A stretch of 64,000 nucleotides of DNA, from positions 1-64,000 of the forward strand of contig CAMDED010000002.1 in assembly GCA_945893365.1 (NCBI GenBank), written 5' to 3'. Numbering within the stretch: position 1 is the stretch's first letter; every line of letters begins with the position of its first letter. The notes below the pieces were generated by a model, which searched no databases, was not told where the DNA came from, and saw only the letters and a program-made list of their open reading frames with translations. Origin of the DNA: Candidatus Sulfopaludibacter sp. SbA3 (GTDB lineage: Bacteria > Acidobacteriota > Terriglobia > Bryobacterales > Bryobacteraceae). Below, one piece after another: positions 33,772 through 42,745 of this stretch. The position numbers were made by a program, and so were the translations under genes.

Positions 33772-34479
33772 ATGAAGAAGTTAAGTATTTTGGTTCTCTT
33801 GACGGCAGTAACGCTAATTCTTCCGGCCACCGCATTCGGCGCGCTGATTCAGTTCGGCGTCGGTGGTCCCATATTCGGCCCGGGCATTGGGTTCATAAAC
33901 GTTCCGTTTACGGACTCGGTAGCCCTTAACGTGGTCCTTCCGAACGCAACGATTACGGGCACCTTCGGCGAAACCATCATTCCGGGTGTCGGCGCCATAC
34001 TGACGGTTACGGACTTTCTGATCACGAACACGTCCGCGGCCGCGATCACGGATTCCATTTTTATCGCCAGCGATACGTTTCCGATTCTTCCGGCGCTTCC
34101 GGGTTTCGTCGGCGTGAGCGGTAGCTTCCTGGCGGGCAGCGCCGGTCCGGACGCAATCCAGGGAACCATATTCTTTAACCAGCCCATCGGCTTGTTCGAT
34201 CCCTTCCTTACTGCGGCAGTCGCTGTCGGCGCACATGGAGTTAACGTGCCGTTTGGGGCGTTCGCTGTGGGGATAGTTCCCGCCGGTACGTTTCAGCTTG
34301 GTGGTATCCTCACGTTCACGCTCGCCGCGGGCGCATCGATCTTCATGCCGGGTAGCTACAACGTTAGCGACAACATCGCGGCCGATGGCCAGCTTCCCGA
34401 GCCTGGGTCGATCATTCTCCTTGGCTCCGGTCTTCTGGCCGCGGGTTTCATCGGCCGACGTAAGCTTAAAGCAAGCTGA
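33772..34479 (+). CDS. PEP-CTERM sorting-domain exported protein
   Basis: A 235-residue secreted protein. It has an N-terminal signal peptide (MKKLSILVLLTAVTLILPA) and a classical C-terminal PEP-CTERM tail: LPEPGSIILLGSGLLAAGFI followed by the basic GRRKLK. The body is low in charge and rich in Gly, Ile, Phe and Thr, as is usual for these proteins. Exosortase/archaeosortase systems cut such tails for surface display; no exosortase gene lies in the window. A strong GGAGGGGG site precedes the ATG, and a rho-independent terminator follows. Confidence 0.9.
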   Translation: MKKLSILVLLTAVTLILPATAFGALIQFGVGGPIFGPGIGFINVPFTDSVALNVVLPNATITGTFGETIIPGVGAILTVTDFLITNTSAAAITDSIFIASDTFPILPALPGFVGVSGSFLAGSAGPDAIQGTIFFNQPIGLFDPFLTAAVAVGAHGVNVPFGAFAVGIVPAGTFQLGGILTFTLAAGASIFMPGSYNVSDNIAADGQLPEPGSIILLGSGLLAAGFIGRRKLKAS

Positions 34480-34512
34480 GCGCGCACTACTTCGAAGTCT
34501 GAGTTATCCTTT

Positions 34513-34543
34513 CCCGGCGCGAAAATGCGCCGGGATTTTTTTT
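34513..34543 (+). terminator. Rho-independent terminator after the PEP-CTERM gene
   Basis: CCCGGCGC (34513-34520) and GCGCCGGG (34527-34534) pair perfectly around the loop GAAAAT and are followed by A and eight T residues. Confidence 0.92.
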
Positions 34544-34586
34544 GATCGGGTCTTAAGTTGCGCGCCCGCGCTACACTGGACGGAGA

Positions 34587-35825
34587 GTGGCCGACTTCAG
34601 GAAGACCGTTAAACTCGGCGATCTCTCGTCCGCGCGCGGCGTGCGTGAATGCCTTCAATGGTTCACGCGCGAGAAGCAGTGGATCACGGAGCATCAAATT
34701 CAGTTGTGCCGCGTGCCCGCTCCCACATTCCTCGAGCGCGAGCGCGCCCAATGGATGCTCGACCAGTTCAAGTCCTGCGGCTGTGACGCGTCCATCGATC
34801 CGGCGGGCAATGTCGTCGCCTTTCCTGAACCGGGCGCGGCCGGGCCCTACGTCGCTCTCACGGCTCATCTCGACACCGTGCTCGCCCCACGCCGACCTGA
34901 AGAGATCTACGTCGACTCGGGCGGCCGCGTTTGCGGTCCCGGAGTTTCCGACAATGGGGCGGGGCTGGCGGCGTTGATCGCCGTGGCTCGCGCGCTCCGC
35001 AGCTCGCCCGGGATCGCGGACTGCCACAGGAAGCTGGTACTCGTGGCTAACGTGGGCGAGGAAGGCGAGGGCAATCTAAGCGGCATGCGCTATTTGTGCA
35101 GGCAGTCGCCGCTCGCGCCGAAGATAGCGGCGTTTCTGGTGCTCGACGGCGCCACTACCAGCCACATCACATGCCAGGCTCTCGGCAGCAGGCGTTTCGA
35201 GCTCAGTTTCACCGGTCCGGGCGGACATAGCTGGAGCGATTTCGGGATCGGAAATCCCGTCCATGCGCTGGGCCGGGCGATTGCGTTTTTCGCCGAAACA
35301 CGCGTCAACGGCGCTCCACGCGCATCCTACAGCTTCGGAATGGTGGAAGGAGGCACGAGCATCAACAGCATCGCAGCGTCGGCGCGCGCCAAGGTGGATA
35401 TTCGCTCGGAAAGCGAGGAGAAAATCGAGGAACTGGTTGAGGGGCTTTCGGTTGCGGCTACACGCGCCGAAGACGCTGAAAATGAGCGCGCCACTGGCGG
35501 CAAGGTATCGGCAAAGCTCAGAGAGATTGGGACCAGGCCAGCGGGAAAGCTTGCGGACGACGCCGTCATTTTACCCTACCTGCGGGCGGTGGACGCCCAC
35601 CTTGGTATCCGGTCGTACCTCGATTGCGCTTCGACGGACGCGAATATTCCGCTCTCCCTGGGCATTCCCGCTTTGTCGATCGGAGCCGGGGGAAACGGCG
35701 GCGGCGCGCACACGGCGCAGGAATGGTTCCACCCCGATGGCCGGGACCTCGGCCTGAAGCGCATTTTTCTGACGATTTGCCTGCTGTTGCGCGACTCGAA
35801 CGGCCAATTGCCGCCATCTCGATAG
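34587..35825 (+). CDS. M20-family metallopeptidase (aminoacylase/tripeptidase-like)
   Basis: A 412-residue cytoplasmic peptidase beginning at GTG 34587. Zinc-binding motifs are in order: TAHLDTV (H94, D96), GPGVSDNGAG (bridging Asp122), GEEGEG (catalytic Glu158/159), FTGPGGHSW for the dimerisation domain, and GAGGNGGGAHTAQEWF near the end for the last metal His. STDANIPLSLGIPAL is typical of the peptidase T/ArgE/carboxypeptidase G2 group. Substrate unknown. An alternative GTG 18 codons downstream is possible, as the ribosome site is poorly spaced. Confidence 0.87.
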   Translation: MADFRKTVKLGDLSSARGVRECLQWFTREKQWITEHQIQLCRVPAPTFLERERAQWMLDQFKSCGCDASIDPAGNVVAFPEPGAAGPYVALTAHLDTVLAPRRPEEIYVDSGGRVCGPGVSDNGAGLAALIAVARALRSSPGIADCHRKLVLVANVGEEGEGNLSGMRYLCRQSPLAPKIAAFLVLDGATTSHITCQALGSRRFELSFTGPGGHSWSDFGIGNPVHALGRAIAFFAETRVNGAPRASYSFGMVEGGTSINSIAASARAKVDIRSESEEKIEELVEGLSVAATRAEDAENERATGGKVSAKLREIGTRPAGKLADDAVILPYLRAVDAHLGIRSYLDCASTDANIPLSLGIPALSIGAGGNGGGAHTAQEWFHPDGRDLGLKRIFLTICLLLRDSNGQLPPSR

Positions 35826-35861
35826 AAATAGACGTGATTCGACCGCCCATGCTATTCTGAA

Positions 35862-36773
35862 GTGGCTGTGGACCGATTCGCCCTCACCCATCTTCGCGCT
35901 CTGGAAGCCGAAAGCATCCATATCATGCGCGAAGTGGTGGCCGAATTCTCCAATCCGGTGATGCTGTACTCCATCGGAAAAGACTCGTCGGTGATGGTTC
36001 GGCTGGCGCAAAAGGCGTTCTTTCCGGGCAAGATCCCGTTCCCGCTCCTGCACGTCGACACGACTTATAAATTTAGCGAGATGATCGAGTTCCGCGACCG
36101 TTTCGTGAAGGAAATCGGCGCCGATCTCATCGTCCACACGAACCGCCAGGCGATCGCGGATGGCGCGAATCCGTTCCGGCTGGGAACCCAGAAATGCTGC
36201 GGCCTGCTGAAGACGCGGGCGCTGCTGGACGCGCTTACGGAAGGCGGCTTCGATGCGGCGTTCGGCGGCGCGCGGCGCGACGAAGAGAAGTCCCGGGCGA
36301 AGGAACGCGTGTATTCGTTCCGCGACGGCTTTGGACAGTGGGATCCAAAGAATCAACGTCCCGAACTGTGGAACCTCTACAACTCACGCGTGGATAAGGG
36401 CGAAAGCATCCGTGTGTTTCCCCTGTCGAATTGGACCGAATTGGACGTCTGGCAGTATATTCACGTGGAGAACATTCCGATCGTGCCCATGTACTTTGCC
36501 AAAGAGCGCGAGATGGTGGTGCGGGGCGGATCGCTGATTCCGGTGGAGCAGGAGATTCCGCTGCTGCCGGGCGAGAAACCCGAGATGGTTTTATGCCGGA
36601 TGCGCTCGCTCGGATGCAGTCCGTGCACGGGCGCAATCCGCTCCGATGCCGACACGGTGCCCAAGATCATTCAGGAGATGATGCTGGTGCGCCGCTCGGA
36701 ACGGGAGAATCGGGTAATCGACCACGACCAGGAAGGCTCCATGGAAATCAAGAAGCGCGAGGGCTATTTCTGA
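35862..36773 (+). CDS. cysD: Sulfate adenylyltransferase subunit 2
   Basis: A 303-residue PP-loop enzyme that makes adenylyl sulfate (APS) from ATP and sulfate together with the CysN GTPase. [18 protein letters not shown] at the start and [12 protein letters not shown] (PP-loop S37-S42) are diagnostic. [11 protein letters not shown] (about 247) and the closing KKREGYF are also conserved CysD features. It begins at GTG 35862; a second GTG lies two codons on. It is joined to cysN by a 4-base CTGA overlap. The pair is the first step of assimilatory sulfate reduction. Confidence 0.93.
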   Translation: MAVDRFALTHLRALEAESIHIMREVVAEFSNPVMLYSIGKDSSVMVRLAQKAFFPGKIPFPLLHVDTTYKFSEMIEFRDRFVKEIGADLIVHTNRQAIADGANPFRLGTQKCCGLLKTRALLDALTEGGFDAAFGGARRDEEKSRAKERVYSFRDGFGQWDPKNQRPELWNLYNSRVDKGESIRVFPLSNWTELDVWQYIHVENIPIVPMYFAKEREMVVRGGSLIPVEQEIPLLPGEKPEMVLCRMRSLGCSPCTGAIRSDADTVPKIIQEMMLVRRSERENRVIDHDQEGSMEIKKREGYF

Positions 36774-38512
36774 GCGAAATCGAAACCTTTCTTCGACGCA
36801 ACGAAGAGAAAGAGCTGCTTCGTTTCACGACCGCGGGGAGCGTCGACGACGGCAAGTCAACCTTGATCGGACGTCTGCTCTACGACTCGAAAGGCGTTTA
36901 CGAAGATCAGATTGCCTCCATGCGCAAAGCGACGGTCAATCAGACCGCGGGCGCGATGGATTTCTCGCTGCTCACCGACGGGTTGCGCGCCGAGCGCGAG
37001 CAGGGCATCACGATCGACGTGGCGTACCGCTATTTCTCCACGCCGCGCCGGAAGTTCATCATCGCCGATACGCCGGGCCATGAGCAGTACACCCGCAACA
37101 TGGCGACCGGCGCATCCACGGCGAATCTCGCCATTATTTTGATTGACGCCCGCTTCGGCGTGCTGCAGCAATCCCGGAGGCATGCGTTCATCGCCTCTCT
37201 GCTGGCGATTCCGCACATTGCCGTCGCGGTGAACAAGATGGATCTTGTGGACTACCGTGAGGACGTATTCGAACAGATCCGCGCCGACTTCGAGGGCTTT
37301 GCCGAGCAGCTTCAGATCGCCGATGCACACTTCATTCCAGTCAGTGCGCTGCTTGGCGACAACGTCGTGGACAGGAGCGAGCGCATGCCGTGGTTCAAGG
37401 GCGCGCCGCTGCTCGAATACCTGGAGACCGTCCACATTTCGCACGACCGCAACCTCACGGAAATGCGTTTTCCGGTGCAGTACGTAATCCGGCCGAATCT
37501 CGATTTTCGCGGGTATGCCGGGCAGGTGGCGTCGGGTGTGATCCGCAAGGGCGATACGGTCATGGTGCTGCCCTCGGGACGGACCAGCCAGGTGCAGAAG
37601 ATCGTGACGTACGAAGGCGAGATCGCTCAAGCCTACCCGCCCATGTCCGTTACGGTGTGTCTTGAAGACGAGATCGACATCAGCCGAGGCGACATGCTCG
37701 TGCCGCCGCTCGACGCTCCCTACGTTTCGACCCGGTTCGAAGCGATGGCTGTCTGGATGAACGCCGCGCCTCTTGAAATCGGCCGCACCTATTTGGTGAA
37801 GCACCTGACGCAGCAGGTGACGGCTTCGGTGACGGCGATCCGCTATAGAACGGACGTGAACACGCTTGAGAAACAGGAAACGGACCGCCTGGAGCTGAAC
37901 GAAATCGGCGCGATTTCCATCGAAACGCGGCGGCCTCTGTTCTTCGACCCCTATCGGAGGAACCGTACGACGGGCGCGTTCATTCTGATCGATCCGATTA
38001 CGAATTCGACCTTGGGCGCGGGCATGATCACGGACCGCGAAACGGCTGCCGGTCGAAGCGCGGGTTCCCTTCTTGACGCGGTGCGCTATGAGCCGGGAAC
38101 AGGCCCGCGCGTGACGGCCGGTGAACGTTTTGCGCGCGCGGGACACCGGGCGGCGACGGTCTGGCTGAGCGGAGTCGAAGAAATCGCCTATCTGGCGGAG
38201 CGGAAGCTGTTCGACCACGGGTGCCTGGTGCACGTGCTTGCGGGTGAAACGGAAAGCCACATTCTGCCGGAGTTGGCGCGGATCTCAAATGCGGCCGGAC
38301 TGATTACGATCTGCTCGGTGCCCGTTGACGACCCGCAGGAACGGGAGCGTGCGCGAGGCGTCGTGGGCGAGGAGCGCTTCGTGACGGTCGATGCGGCGGC
38401 AATTCCCGGCGGAGTTGATGCCGCGGCCGAAGCCGTGTGCCGGAAGTTGGAGGAACAGGGCATCATCCGCGAGCGGCGAAGCGATCCGTTTACAGGCGGC
38501 GACGGGATTTAG
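36770..38512 (+). CDS. cysN: Sulfate adenylyltransferase subunit 1 (CysN GTPase) fused to a degenerate APS-kinase domain
   Basis: The translation-factor-like GTPase has G1 GSVDDGKST (residues 23-31), G3 DTPGHEQ and G4 NKMD, then beta-barrel domains II/III to about 440. The last 140 residues align with APS kinase (CysC), but where CysC has GLSGAGKST this protein reads LSGVEEIAY (466-474). The ATP-binding P-loop is lost, so kinase activity is unlikely. No ATG, GTG or TTG lies between the cysD stop and the G1 motif; the best start is a CTG at 36770 overlapping the cysD stop as CTGA. The 580-residue length assumes this. Confidence 0.88.
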   Translation: MSEIETFLRRNEEKELLRFTTAGSVDDGKSTLIGRLLYDSKGVYEDQIASMRKATVNQTAGAMDFSLLTDGLRAEREQGITIDVAYRYFSTPRRKFIIADTPGHEQYTRNMATGASTANLAIILIDARFGVLQQSRRHAFIASLLAIPHIAVAVNKMDLVDYREDVFEQIRADFEGFAEQLQIADAHFIPVSALLGDNVVDRSERMPWFKGAPLLEYLETVHISHDRNLTEMRFPVQYVIRPNLDFRGYAGQVASGVIRKGDTVMVLPSGRTSQVQKIVTYEGEIAQAYPPMSVTVCLEDEIDISRGDMLVPPLDAPYVSTRFEAMAVWMNAAPLEIGRTYLVKHLTQQVTASVTAIRYRTDVNTLEKQETDRLELNEIGAISIETRRPLFFDPYRRNRTTGAFILIDPITNSTLGAGMITDRETAAGRSAGSLLDAVRYEPGTGPRVTAGERFARAGHRAATVWLSGVEEIAYLAERKLFDHGCLVHVLAGETESHILPELARISNAAGLITICSVPVDDPQERERARGVVGEERFVTVDAAAIPGGVDAAAEAVCRKLEEQGIIRERRSDPFTGGDGI

Positions 38513-38524
38513 AAAGATCGCCCG

Positions 38525-39328
38525 ATGAATAACGGCAACACGTACGACCTGGTGGTGAAGGACCTGTTCCAGCGGGACCATCCGAGCCTGTTGGACGAGT
38601 TGACTGGCGGCGTGGCCGTGCGGGAAGTCCTGAACGTGGAGTTGGCCAGAGTCGAGGAGCGGCGGGCGGACTTGGTGTTGTCGCTGGCGGATGGAACCAT
38701 TCTCCACATCGAGTTCCAGAGCGGCAACGACAAAGACATGCCGTACCGCGAGGGAATTTATTGCTTGTTGCTCGGACAGAAGTACCGGCGTCGCGTGCGG
38801 CAGGTGGTTCTGTATGTGGGACAGGCAAAAATGCGGATGGAAGACCACGTGGATCTGGGCGAGACGAAGTGCGCCTACACATTGATGGACATTCGCGAGA
38901 TGGACGCGGGCAAGTTGATGGCAAGCGGCCGGCCCGGCGATCTCGCGCTGGCGATGCTTGCCGGCGGCGGGACGGAGCGAGTGCTGGAGATCGTGAAACG
39001 GGCGGAGGCGTTGAGCGGCGCTGAGCGGCAGAGAGTTTTGTCCCAACTCGTGGTGCTGTCAAGGTTGCGCCGATTGACGGGACCGCTCACAATGGAGTTG
39101 AAAGCTATGCTGAGCGCGACAGACCCCTTCTACAAGCATCCATACGCCCAGGACGCCATGCGGTATGCTCGCAGGACCATGCTCAGGGGACTACTGGCAA
39201 CGAAATTCGGGAGGGTGCCAAAGTGGGTGGACGAGCGGCTGGAAGCGGCCACCTCCGTCCAGATCGAGCGGTGGTCGAAAAAATTCGTTACCGCCGATAC
39301 GCTCGAAGGCGTCCTCGGCAAGAAGTAG
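38525..39328 (+). CDS. Rpn-type PD-(D/E)xK nuclease (recombination-promoting nuclease/putative transposase family)
   Basis: A 267-residue protein. The nuclease core is ADLVLSLADGTILHIEFQSG (about 48-67), giving the D...ExQ form of PD-(D/E)xK used by the Rpn/YhgA family. The C-terminal portion ends with LEGVLGKK. These proteins cut DNA and promote RecA-independent recombination in E. coli, and several act in phage defence or genome rearrangement. It starts 12 bases after cysN with no visible partner, and a partial copy of its C-terminus follows directly. Confidence 0.8.
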   Translation: MNNGNTYDLVVKDLFQRDHPSLLDELTGGVAVREVLNVELARVEERRADLVLSLADGTILHIEFQSGNDKDMPYREGIYCLLLGQKYRRRVRQVVLYVGQAKMRMEDHVDLGETKCAYTLMDIREMDAGKLMASGRPGDLALAMLAGGGTERVLEIVKRAEALSGAERQRVLSQLVVLSRLRRLTGPLTMELKAMLSATDPFYKHPYAQDAMRYARRTMLRGLLATKFGRVPKWVDERLEAATSVQIERWSKKFVTADTLEGVLGKK

Positions 39329-39361
39329 GTTGCCGTGGCAAAGCGGCGGCCACGCAGCACG

Positions 39362-39592
39362 GAGTTGAGATGCACGCGGGGCGCGACGGACCCCTTCTAC
39401 AGGAGTCCATACGCCCAGGACGCCATGCGGTATGCTCTCGCCAAGATGCTGCGGGTACAACTGAAAACGAAGTTCGGCAGGCTGCCGAAATGGGCAGATG
39501 AACGGCTGAAAGTCGCCACGTCTGTCCAGATTGATCGTTGGATGAAAAAGTTCGTTCGCGCCGAGACGATCGAAGGCGTCCTCGGCAAGAAG
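39362..39592 (+). pseudogene. Tandem duplicated C-terminal segment of the Rpn-type gene
   Basis: About 77 codons repeat the end of the preceding gene: DPFYRSPYAQDAMRYALAKM here against DPFYKHPYAQDAMRYARRTM there. KFGRLPKWADERLK then matches KFGRVPKWVDERLE, and both end EGVLGKK. The nuclease core is absent, and the frame continues past GKK into the end of the convergent MFS gene. It is therefore a fragment from a diverged second copy. The DNA is clearly similar but not identical, so the event is not very recent. Confidence 0.8.
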
Positions 39593-39603
39593 TACCCGCC
39601 CGT

Positions 39604-40854
39604 CTACGCCTCCAGCACCTCGGCCGGATCTATGCGCAGCCATAAGAATCCCCCAATCACGTAGACACCCGACGCCACCACAAGCGTCGCATGAAACGAT
39701 CCGAAGGTCTGCATCAGCCACGCCGCCGAGACGGACGACACCATGGCGGAAAGGCTCGACGCCATGTTCATGAACGCGCTTGTCGTGCCGCCGAACCGTC
39801 CGCCGACGTCCGTGACCGTCGCCCACGAAACCGGCAAGGTCATGTCGTGCGAGCATTGCGCGATGGCCAGGCAGAGTACCGCCAGAAACGGCTCGCGCGC
39901 GAAGGCCGAGAACAGCGAACCCGTCCCCGCGAGCAGGAATCCGGTGAATCCGATGCCGCGCCGCGACCATCTCAGATTGCCGGTCCGCCGCACCAGCCAG
40001 TCGGAGAAAGCGCCGCCGGCGACGCATCCAAGCGCGCCGCCCGCGAGCGGCAGCGACGAGTACAGCCCGGAACGTTCGAGCGTGAGGCCGTAATCCTTCA
40101 TCAGGAACGTGGGCAGCCATGTCACGGAAAACCAGAATCCATAGGCGGAACAGAAGTACATGCCGAACAGCGCCCACATCGTGCCGCTCGAAAAGATCCT
40201 GCGCCAGGGCGGTTGTTCGCCGTGGCCGTGAGGAGCGGAGGGTGGACCGATGTGCCGCAGCTCCGCTTCGTTGACGCCAGGGTGTTCGGCCGGATCGTCG
40301 CGATACCAGCGCCAGAATACGGCGCACCAAACCAGACCCGTCAGGCCGAAGACGGCAAACGTGGCGCGCCATCCGATACCGGCCATCAAATACGCCGCGA
40401 GAACCGGGGCCATCGACCCGCCGGAGCGCGCGCCCATCCACATCACGCCGTTCGCGCGCGCTCGCTCGTGCGGCGGAAACCAGCGTGCGAGCGCCCGCGA
40501 TAGCGTGGGAAACGCCCCGGACTCGCCCGCGCCGAATGCGAAGCGCGTCGCGAGCAGCGAGGGGTAGTTCCAAGCCACTCCGGTGAGGATTGTGAACGCG
40601 CTCCAGCACGCCACGATGCGCGTCATCACCTTGCGCTGGCCGATGCGGTCGCCCCACCAGCCCGAAGGGATCTCGAAGATCGCGTACGACAGCGCGAATA
40701 CGCTGAAGACATAGCCCATCTGCATCGCCGAGAGCCCGAGGTCCTTCGTAATGGACGGCGCGGCCACCGAAATACACACGCGGTCGAGGTAAGTAATTAC
40801 CGAAACCAGAAAGCCCAGTAACAGCACAATGTAGCGCTTGGAAGTTTTTCTCAA
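39604..40854 (-). CDS. MFS transporter, anion:cation symporter (hexuronate/galactonate-like) type
   Basis: A 416-residue inner-membrane protein with about 12 transmembrane segments. ITYLDRVCISVAAPSI at the start and GWWGDRIGQRKVMT (the MFS loop 2-3 motif) fit the ACS family, which imports hexuronates, galactonate or related organic acids. The start is a TTG at 40854 with AGGG upstream. It is divergent from the sigma factor gene with only 25 bases between the starts. Substrate is inferred from the family. Confidence 0.85.
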   Translation of the reverse strand: MRKTSKRYIVLLLGFLVSVITYLDRVCISVAAPSITKDLGLSAMQMGYVFSVFALSYAIFEIPSGWWGDRIGQRKVMTRIVACWSAFTILTGVAWNYPSLLATRFAFGAGESGAFPTLSRALARWFPPHERARANGVMWMGARSGGSMAPVLAAYLMAGIGWRATFAVFGLTGLVWCAVFWRWYRDDPAEHPGVNEAELRHIGPPSAPHGHGEQPPWRRIFSSGTMWALFGMYFCSAYGFWFSVTWLPTFLMKDYGLTLERSGLYSSLPLAGGALGCVAGGAFSDWLVRRTGNLRWSRRGIGFTGFLLAGTGSLFSAFAREPFLAVLCLAIAQCSHDMTLPVSWATVTDVGGRFGGTTSAFMNMASSLSAMVSSVSAAWLMQTFGSFHATLVVASGVYVIGGFLWLRIDPAEVLEA

Positions 40855-40879
40855 CGTTTACCCTGTTCGGTCAGTATAT

Positions 40880-41437
40880 ATGTATGAGACGGTCATGAAC
40901 GAACTGGCGCTCAGCGTGGTCAGGATGGGTTACGGATTGCGGGCCGAGGAGTTCGAGCGCGTGGTAATCGAGCATCAGCGGCAGGTACTGATGACGGCGT
41001 TCCGGCTTCTGGGGCGCATGGAAGACGCGCAGGATGCGGCCCAGGATGTGTTTTTGCGCCTGCACAGGAGTCTCGGCCGGTTCGACAATTCGCGCGAGAT
41101 CTCGCCGTGGCTCTACAGAATGACCGTGAATGTGTGCCACGATCTTCGGCGGAAGCGGAGGGTCACGGTTGGGCTCGACGGAGTTGAACCCGTTGCGCCG
41201 GAGTTCGATCCGCTGGGCGAGAGGAAGCTCGAGGAAAGGCGCGCCGCGGTAGCCGAAGCGCTTCAGTCGCTGCCGGAAAAGGAACGCGCGGCCTTGGTGC
41301 TGCGCGATATCGAAGGGCTGCCCACGACCGAGGTGGCGCGAATCCTGGGATCGAGCGAATCGACCGTGCGGTCGCAAATCAGCACCGCGCGCGTGAAGAT
41401 AAGCAAGTTATTGAGAGGGAGGGGCCATGTCCTGTGA
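40880..41437 (+). CDS. ECF-type RNA polymerase sigma factor
   Basis: A 185-residue sigma factor. Region 2 is HRQVLMTAFRLLGRMEDAQD and following residues up to WLYRMTVNVCHDLRRKRR, recognising the -10 element. Region 4 is EALQSLPEKERAALVLRDIE with the helix-turn-helix GLPTTEVARILGSSESTVRS. The ATG at 40880 is preferred to an upstream TTG; a second ATG at 40895 is possible. The end overlaps the anti-sigma gene by 11 bases, the standard arrangement for a sigma/anti-sigma pair. Confidence 0.9.
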   Translation: MYETVMNELALSVVRMGYGLRAEEFERVVIEHQRQVLMTAFRLLGRMEDAQDAAQDVFLRLHRSLGRFDNSREISPWLYRMTVNVCHDLRRKRRVTVGLDGVEPVAPEFDPLGERKLEERRAAVAEALQSLPEKERAALVLRDIEGLPTTEVARILGSSESTVRSQISTARVKISKLLRGRGHVL

Positions 41438-41933
41438 GCGAATGGAATTGGCGATCGCGCTCTACGTGGAGGGAGACCTGCCCTCGCTCGAAAGGCCGGA
41501 AGTGGAGGCCCATCTGACGAGGTGCACCGCGTGCGCGGAGTTCGAGCGGGAGTTGCTCGCAAGTCAGATAGCGCTGAAAGACCTGGCGCATGAAACGATG
41601 GACGAATCCGTATTTCGCATTATGCGCGCGCGGGTCATGGAAGAAAGCACCGGGCGCGGCCGACGCTGGTTCCCCGTATGGCTGTTCGCTCCGCTGACGG
41701 CGGTGGCCGCGGCTGTGTTCGCCATTGCCTTGATTCCGGCAGGCGTCGTCGAGGGACCGGTTCCGCCCTCCGCCCCGCAGGCGCCGGTAGTCGTTGCGTC
41801 GCGGTTCACGCGAGAACCCGTTCGCCGGGCGCCGGTTCGAAGACCTCGGCCGAAGGCCGTGACCCGGGAATCGGTGATGTTGCAACTGGTGTCCGACGAC
41901 CCGGACATCGTCATTTATTGGCTGGTGGACTAA
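41427..41933 (+). CDS. Zinc-finger anti-sigma factor, single-pass membrane protein
   Basis: A 168-residue protein. The N-terminus carries the ZAS/zf-HC2 motif: Cys3, then HLTRCTAC (His-x3-Cys-x2-Cys, about residues 29-36), which binds and silences ECF sigma factors. A hydrophobic segment (WLFAPLTAVAAAVFAIALIP, about 85-104) anchors it in the membrane, and the periplasmic tail is basic and Pro-rich. It overlaps the sigma gene and is followed 23 bases later by the secretin-domain gene. Confidence 0.87.
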   Translation: MSCERMELAIALYVEGDLPSLERPEVEAHLTRCTACAEFERELLASQIALKDLAHETMDESVFRIMRARVMEESTGRGRRWFPVWLFAPLTAVAAAVFAIALIPAGVVEGPVPPSAPQAPVVVASRFTREPVRRAPVRRPRPKAVTRESVMLQLVSDDPDIVIYWLVD

Positions 41934-41956
41934 AAACCAGAACAAGGAGAAGAACG

Positions 41957-42709
41957 ATGAAACGATTGTTGTGTCCGGTACTCTTGACTTCGCTGGCGCT
42001 CGCCCAGGCGCTTGCTCAGGATCTATCGAGAGTGACCCGCATTATCGAAATCAAACATGCCGACGTGAATCACATTGCGGCCGTGATGGGGCCTTTTGGA
42101 GCGGGAGTCAGCCCGAACCCGCAAATGAAAGTCATCACCGTGAATGGGCCCACGGCCGTTGTGGCCGCGATCGAGGAAGCCGTGAAGAAACTGGACGTGC
42201 CGCCGCAGCCGCTTCCGAATATCGAACTGACCGCCTATCTGGTTGTGGCCTCGGCGCAGCCGCCGGGAGGCTCTCCGATTCCGGCGGACTTGCAGCCGGT
42301 GGTAAATCAGCTGAAGGGCGTCCTGCAATACCAGGGATTCCGCGTGCTCGACACGCTGCTGATGCGCACGGCGCAAGGCAGTTCCGCCGAAGCGCGGGGG
42401 CTCACGTCCAATGGGGGCGTGGAGGGCCAACGTCCGGGGTACCACCTCAACATCGGCAAAGCGCAGATCATCTCCGACGGGCCAAATCGCACGCTGCGTT
42501 TAACCGGCATGTCGCTCAATATGAGGATTCCAAATGCCGTTAAGGGTGGCGGGCCGCTCGGCGGCGTATCTCAGATCCAGTACCACGACGCCAACATCAA
42601 AGCGGATGTCGATATTCGCGAAGGACAAAAAGTCGTGGTCGGCAAGACCAGTTTCGACACGCCGGACACGGCGCTGATACTGATTCTCATGGCGAGGGTC
42701 GTGAACTAA
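41957..42709 (+). CDS. Exported protein with secretin N-domain-like repeat
   Basis: A 250-residue exported protein (signal peptide about 1-20, LAQALAQ). Residues 24-80, with EIKHADVNHIAAVMGPFG and VNGPTAVVAAIEEAVKKLD, match the secretin_N/N1 ring-building domain of type II/III secretion and pilus secretins. The C-terminal half is a beta-rich domain of unknown type without the secretin pore. The start codon follows AAGGAGAAG closely. As third gene of the sigma/anti-sigma operon it may be an envelope sensor or target. Confidence 0.75.
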   Translation: MKRLLCPVLLTSLALAQALAQDLSRVTRIIEIKHADVNHIAAVMGPFGAGVSPNPQMKVITVNGPTAVVAAIEEAVKKLDVPPQPLPNIELTAYLVVASAQPPGGSPIPADLQPVVNQLKGVLQYQGFRVLDTLLMRTAQGSSAEARGLTSNGGVEGQRPGYHLNIGKAQIISDGPNRTLRLTGMSLNMRIPNAVKGGGPLGGVSQIQYHDANIKADVDIREGQKVVVGKTSFDTPDTALILILMARVVN

Positions 42710-42717
42710 TGGTGGGA

Positions 42718-42745
42718 AGCCGCGGGGAGCTTCATGTCCGCGGCT
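42718..42745. terminator. Symmetrical hairpin between convergent genes
   Basis: AGCCGCGG (42718-42725) and CCGCGGCT (42738-42745) form a perfect 8-base-pair stem in the 34-base gap between the secretin-domain gene and the convergent phosphoesterase gene. It could serve both strands, but neither side has a T-run. Confidence 0.4.

Noticed and set aside
36857-38260. A 467-codon minus-strand open frame
   Set aside because: It is antisense to cysN, whose GTPase motifs leave no doubt about the coding strand.
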